DNA from: Pseudomonas asuensis
Lineage (GTDB): Bacteria > Pseudomonadota > Gammaproteobacteria > Pseudomonadales > Pseudomonadaceae
Length of the DNA stretch: 64,000 nt
Direction: 5' to 3'
Assembly: GCF_014646755.1 (NCBI RefSeq)
Contig: NZ_BMNW01000008.1
Coordinates: 124,001 to 188,000 of the forward strand
The notes under the pieces are model-generated. The model did no database searches and was not told where the DNA came from. It worked only from the letters and a program-made list of their open reading frames with translations. The translations under genes and the position numbers were made by a program. Of the stretch, positions 63,412-64,000 are shown piece by piece (positions within the stretch are counted from its first letter, which is position 1; each line of letters begins with the position of its first letter).

Positions 63412-64000
63412 ATGCTGACATTCCTTGGCTTCGCCATGGTCGTGACCTTCATGTTCCTGATCATGACCAAGCGGCTTACCCCCCTCATCGCGTTGACCAT
63501 GGTGCCGATTCTCTTTGCCGTACTGGCATGGGCACTGGGTACTCACTTTGCCAGCCTTGGGCATATCCAGCTCAACTCGCTTGGCCCTATGATGCTGGAT
63601 GGCTTGCGTACACTGGCACCTACCGGTGTGATGTTGCTATTCGCCATTCTGTACTTTGCCATCATGATCGATACCGGCCTGTTTGATCCGGCTGTTCGAT
63701 GGATCCTGAGGCTGGTCAAGGGTGACCCCTTAAAGGTTGCCATCGGAACGGTATTCCTGACCCTGGTCGTGTCGCTTGATGGAGACGGCTCGACGACCTA
63801 CATGATCTGTGTAGCGGCCATGTTCCCGCTATACAAACGCTTGGGAATGAATCCGCTGATCATGACGTGTCTGATGCTACTGTCCAGTGGCATCATGAAC
63901 CTCACCCCTTGGGGCGGCCCTACCGCCCGTGCGGCCAGTGCGTTGCATGTAGACCCGGCAGATGTCTTCGTACCCATGATCCCTGCCATGCTGGCCAGCA
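63412..64000 (+). CDS. CitMHS-family citrate-metal/proton symporter, partial
   Basis: Reads from ATG 63412 to the window edge without a stop (196 codons). The helices M-L-T-F-L-G-F-A-M and the segment S-L-D-G-D-G-S-T-T-Y, then N-L-T-P-W-G-G-P-T-A-R-A, match the CitM/CitH citrate-divalent cation transporters. It should import citrate complexed to Mg or a similar metal. GGAG lies eight bases before the ATG. The C-terminal half is outside the window. Confidence 0.88.
   Translation, partial: MLTFLGFAMVVTFMFLIMTKRLTPLIALTMVPILFAVLAWALGTHFASLGHIQLNSLGPMMLDGLRTLAPTGVMLLFAILYFAIMIDTGLFDPAVRWILRLVKGDPLKVAIGTVFLTLVVSLDGDGSTTYMICVAAMFPLYKRLGMNPLIMTCLMLLSSGIMNLTPWGGPTARAASALHVDPADVFVPMIPAMLAS

Overview
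The window is chromosomal DNA of a gamma-proteobacterium, almost certainly a Pseudomonas or close relative. The evidence is gene content: a fba/lipoprotein/pgk/epd/tkt/ArsR-methyltransferase/metK run, a dadA-ridA-dadX locus with a divergent lrp and a neighbouring PuuR-like regulator and cytochrome c5, and a DUF1127/DUF2388/DUF4105 cluster. Base composition is moderate rather than very GC-rich, which would suit one of the lower-GC Pseudomonas lineages, but the species cannot be fixed from sequence alone. No rRNA, tRNA, CRISPR array, insertion sequence or prophage was recognised.

Layout. 1-1249: 5' part of an OPT/YSL-type transporter (minus), cut by the window edge. 1553-5635: iron-responsive cell-surface signalling unit (Fur box, FecI sigma, FecR anti-sigma, TonB receptor with STN domain). 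5807-9238: glutathione transferase-like protein, periplasmic retropepsin-like protein, HD-GYP phosphodiesterase, PlsC-type acyltransferase. 9299-11974: secreted GH3 beta-glucosidase with PA14 insert, then a long AT-rich region and a small exported protein. 13102-23466: complete 11-gene type II secretion operon gspE-F-G-H-I-J-K-L-M-N/C-D with a lipoprotein secretin (Hxc-like). Its GspE has lost the usual C-terminal tetracysteine motif.

23600-31531: DHA2 drug exporter, cold-shock protein, a signalling group (REC-REC-GGDEF regulator, SBP_bac_3 protein, GAF histidine kinase), HAD phosphatase and DbpA helicase. 32005-36627: AT-richer surface-polysaccharide-like block with an acyltransferase-3, an NAD-binding/SAF dehydrogenase and a MurJ/MviN-type flippase. 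36923-42707: SDR, phosphoribosyltransferase, GreA/B-like factor, SOS-regulated yebG and two zinc peptidases.

42764-51490: central carbon and methyl-donor metabolism (fba, small lipoprotein, pgk, epd, tkt on minus; ArsR-methyltransferase and metK on plus). A G-rich TAAGGG microsatellite lies between tkt and epd. 51540-57535: D-/L-alanine catabolism (cytochrome c5, PuuR-like regulator, dadX, ridA, dadA on minus; lrp and an FAD amine oxidase on plus). 57582-64000: argC, DUF1127, three tandem DUF2388 paralogues, a DUF4105 protein with an HExxH motif, an AEC permease and the 5' part of a CitMHS citrate-metal symporter.

The best candidates for little-described biology are the DUF2388 x3/DUF4105 operon, the cysteine-less GspE in an Hxc-like secretion system, and the G-quadruplex-capable repeat upstream of epd. 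None of these is proven novel by sequence alone.
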